From contig CAUYUJ010016704.1 in NCBI GenBank assembly GCA_963575745.1, positions 188,001-252,000 of the forward strand: a stretch of 64,000 nucleotides of DNA, given 5' to 3'. Shown piece by piece: positions 63,701-64,000 of this stretch. Origin of the DNA: Prorocentrum cordatum. Taxonomy: Eukaryota; Sar; Dinophyceae; Prorocentrales; Prorocentraceae. Below the pieces are notes generated by a model, which ran no database searches, was not told the DNA's origin, and saw only the letters and a program-made list of their open reading frames with translations. A program made the position numbers and the translations under genes. The first letter of the stretch is position 1, and each line of letters begins with the position of its first letter.

Positions 63701-64000
63701 AACGATGCGCCCATGCAACAGGCTTCCCCCTAGTTGAGGTCGCGCCAGGTTCATTTTTTGCCAGGGAGAGTGGAGGGATCGGCATTGGCCCCGGTTTGAC
63801 GCTGGTCGTGTAGAGAGGGGAAGGGGTGTACATTAAGTAGAAGCAATGCGAAACTTTTCCCCCAAGGGGAAGAAGGGGAAGAGGAATCGGTCTAGACCAC
63901 CTACACCCTAATGGGCTGGCGGGATTTGCACACCTCCGCATTATCAGAGTATGTATGTGCGCGGAGTGTCGTTGCGAAAGAGGTGGATTTACAGTGGTGG

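Noticed and set aside
1-64000. tRNA, rRNA, CRISPR or bacterial promoter features
   Set aside because: No cloverleaf with A and B boxes, no rRNA core, no regular spacer array. The 'ggttcgactc' words at 18.9 kb are a minisatellite without tRNA context.

Overview
This window looks like nuclear DNA of a dinoflagellate. The evidence is GC-rich sequence packed with degenerate mini- and microsatellites, many small inverted-repeat transposons, two tandem relics resembling the dinoflagellate spliced leader (13621-13658), and a large tyrosine-recombinase retrotransposon. Species cannot be fixed from the sequence. The only clear host-like coding signals are two thioredoxin-fold exons about 8 kb apart (5.0 and 13.1 kb) and a possible 3' exon pair at 53.6-54.0 kb.

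Layout. 0-4 kb: purine and pyrimidine tracts and an 83-bp tandem repeat. 5-13.3 kb: thioredoxin-like exons flanking a TA-type MITE (6.5 kb), a decayed LINE endonuclease (8.8-9.9 kb) and broken coiled-coil coding remnants. 13.6-16.8 kb: spliced-leader relics, then a 3-kb degenerate minisatellite. 16.9-19.7 kb: a minus-strand zinc-ribbon/coiled-coil/poly-Q pseudogene cut by MITEs; removing one MITE and one 5-bp target duplication restores the frame. 20-22.5 kb: foldback elements and tandem repeats.

22.6-40.1 kb is the centrepiece: a DIRS-order retrotransposon with split direct repeats (A1 ... B1-A2-B2). It carries a small membrane-protein ORF, a Gag-like ORF joined to it by a TGATG overlap, a reverse transcriptase-RNase H polyprotein with a DnaJ-type J domain (HPD motif) fused after RNase H, a T-rich candidate intron, and a tyrosine recombinase. 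About 6.66 kb of it appears twice around a gap of exactly 100 N. The copies differ by scattered substitutions and different frameshifts, so the doubling may be an assembly artefact of one ~10.8-kb element. No methyltransferase domain is seen where DIRS/PAT elements commonly carry one; the J domain sits there.

40-64 kb has no confident gene. It holds segmental duplications (41.1-42.3 and 44.4-45.5 kb, one with a clean filled/empty insertion site), a 700-bp TCG tract, a 638-bp higher-order repeat present again inverted 11 kb away (50.3-52.4 versus 61.9-63.0 kb), a near-perfect 29-bp-arm hairpin (50.0 kb), MITEs, and satellites.

Most long open frames here arise from stop-poor trinucleotide or minisatellite repeats and are not genes.
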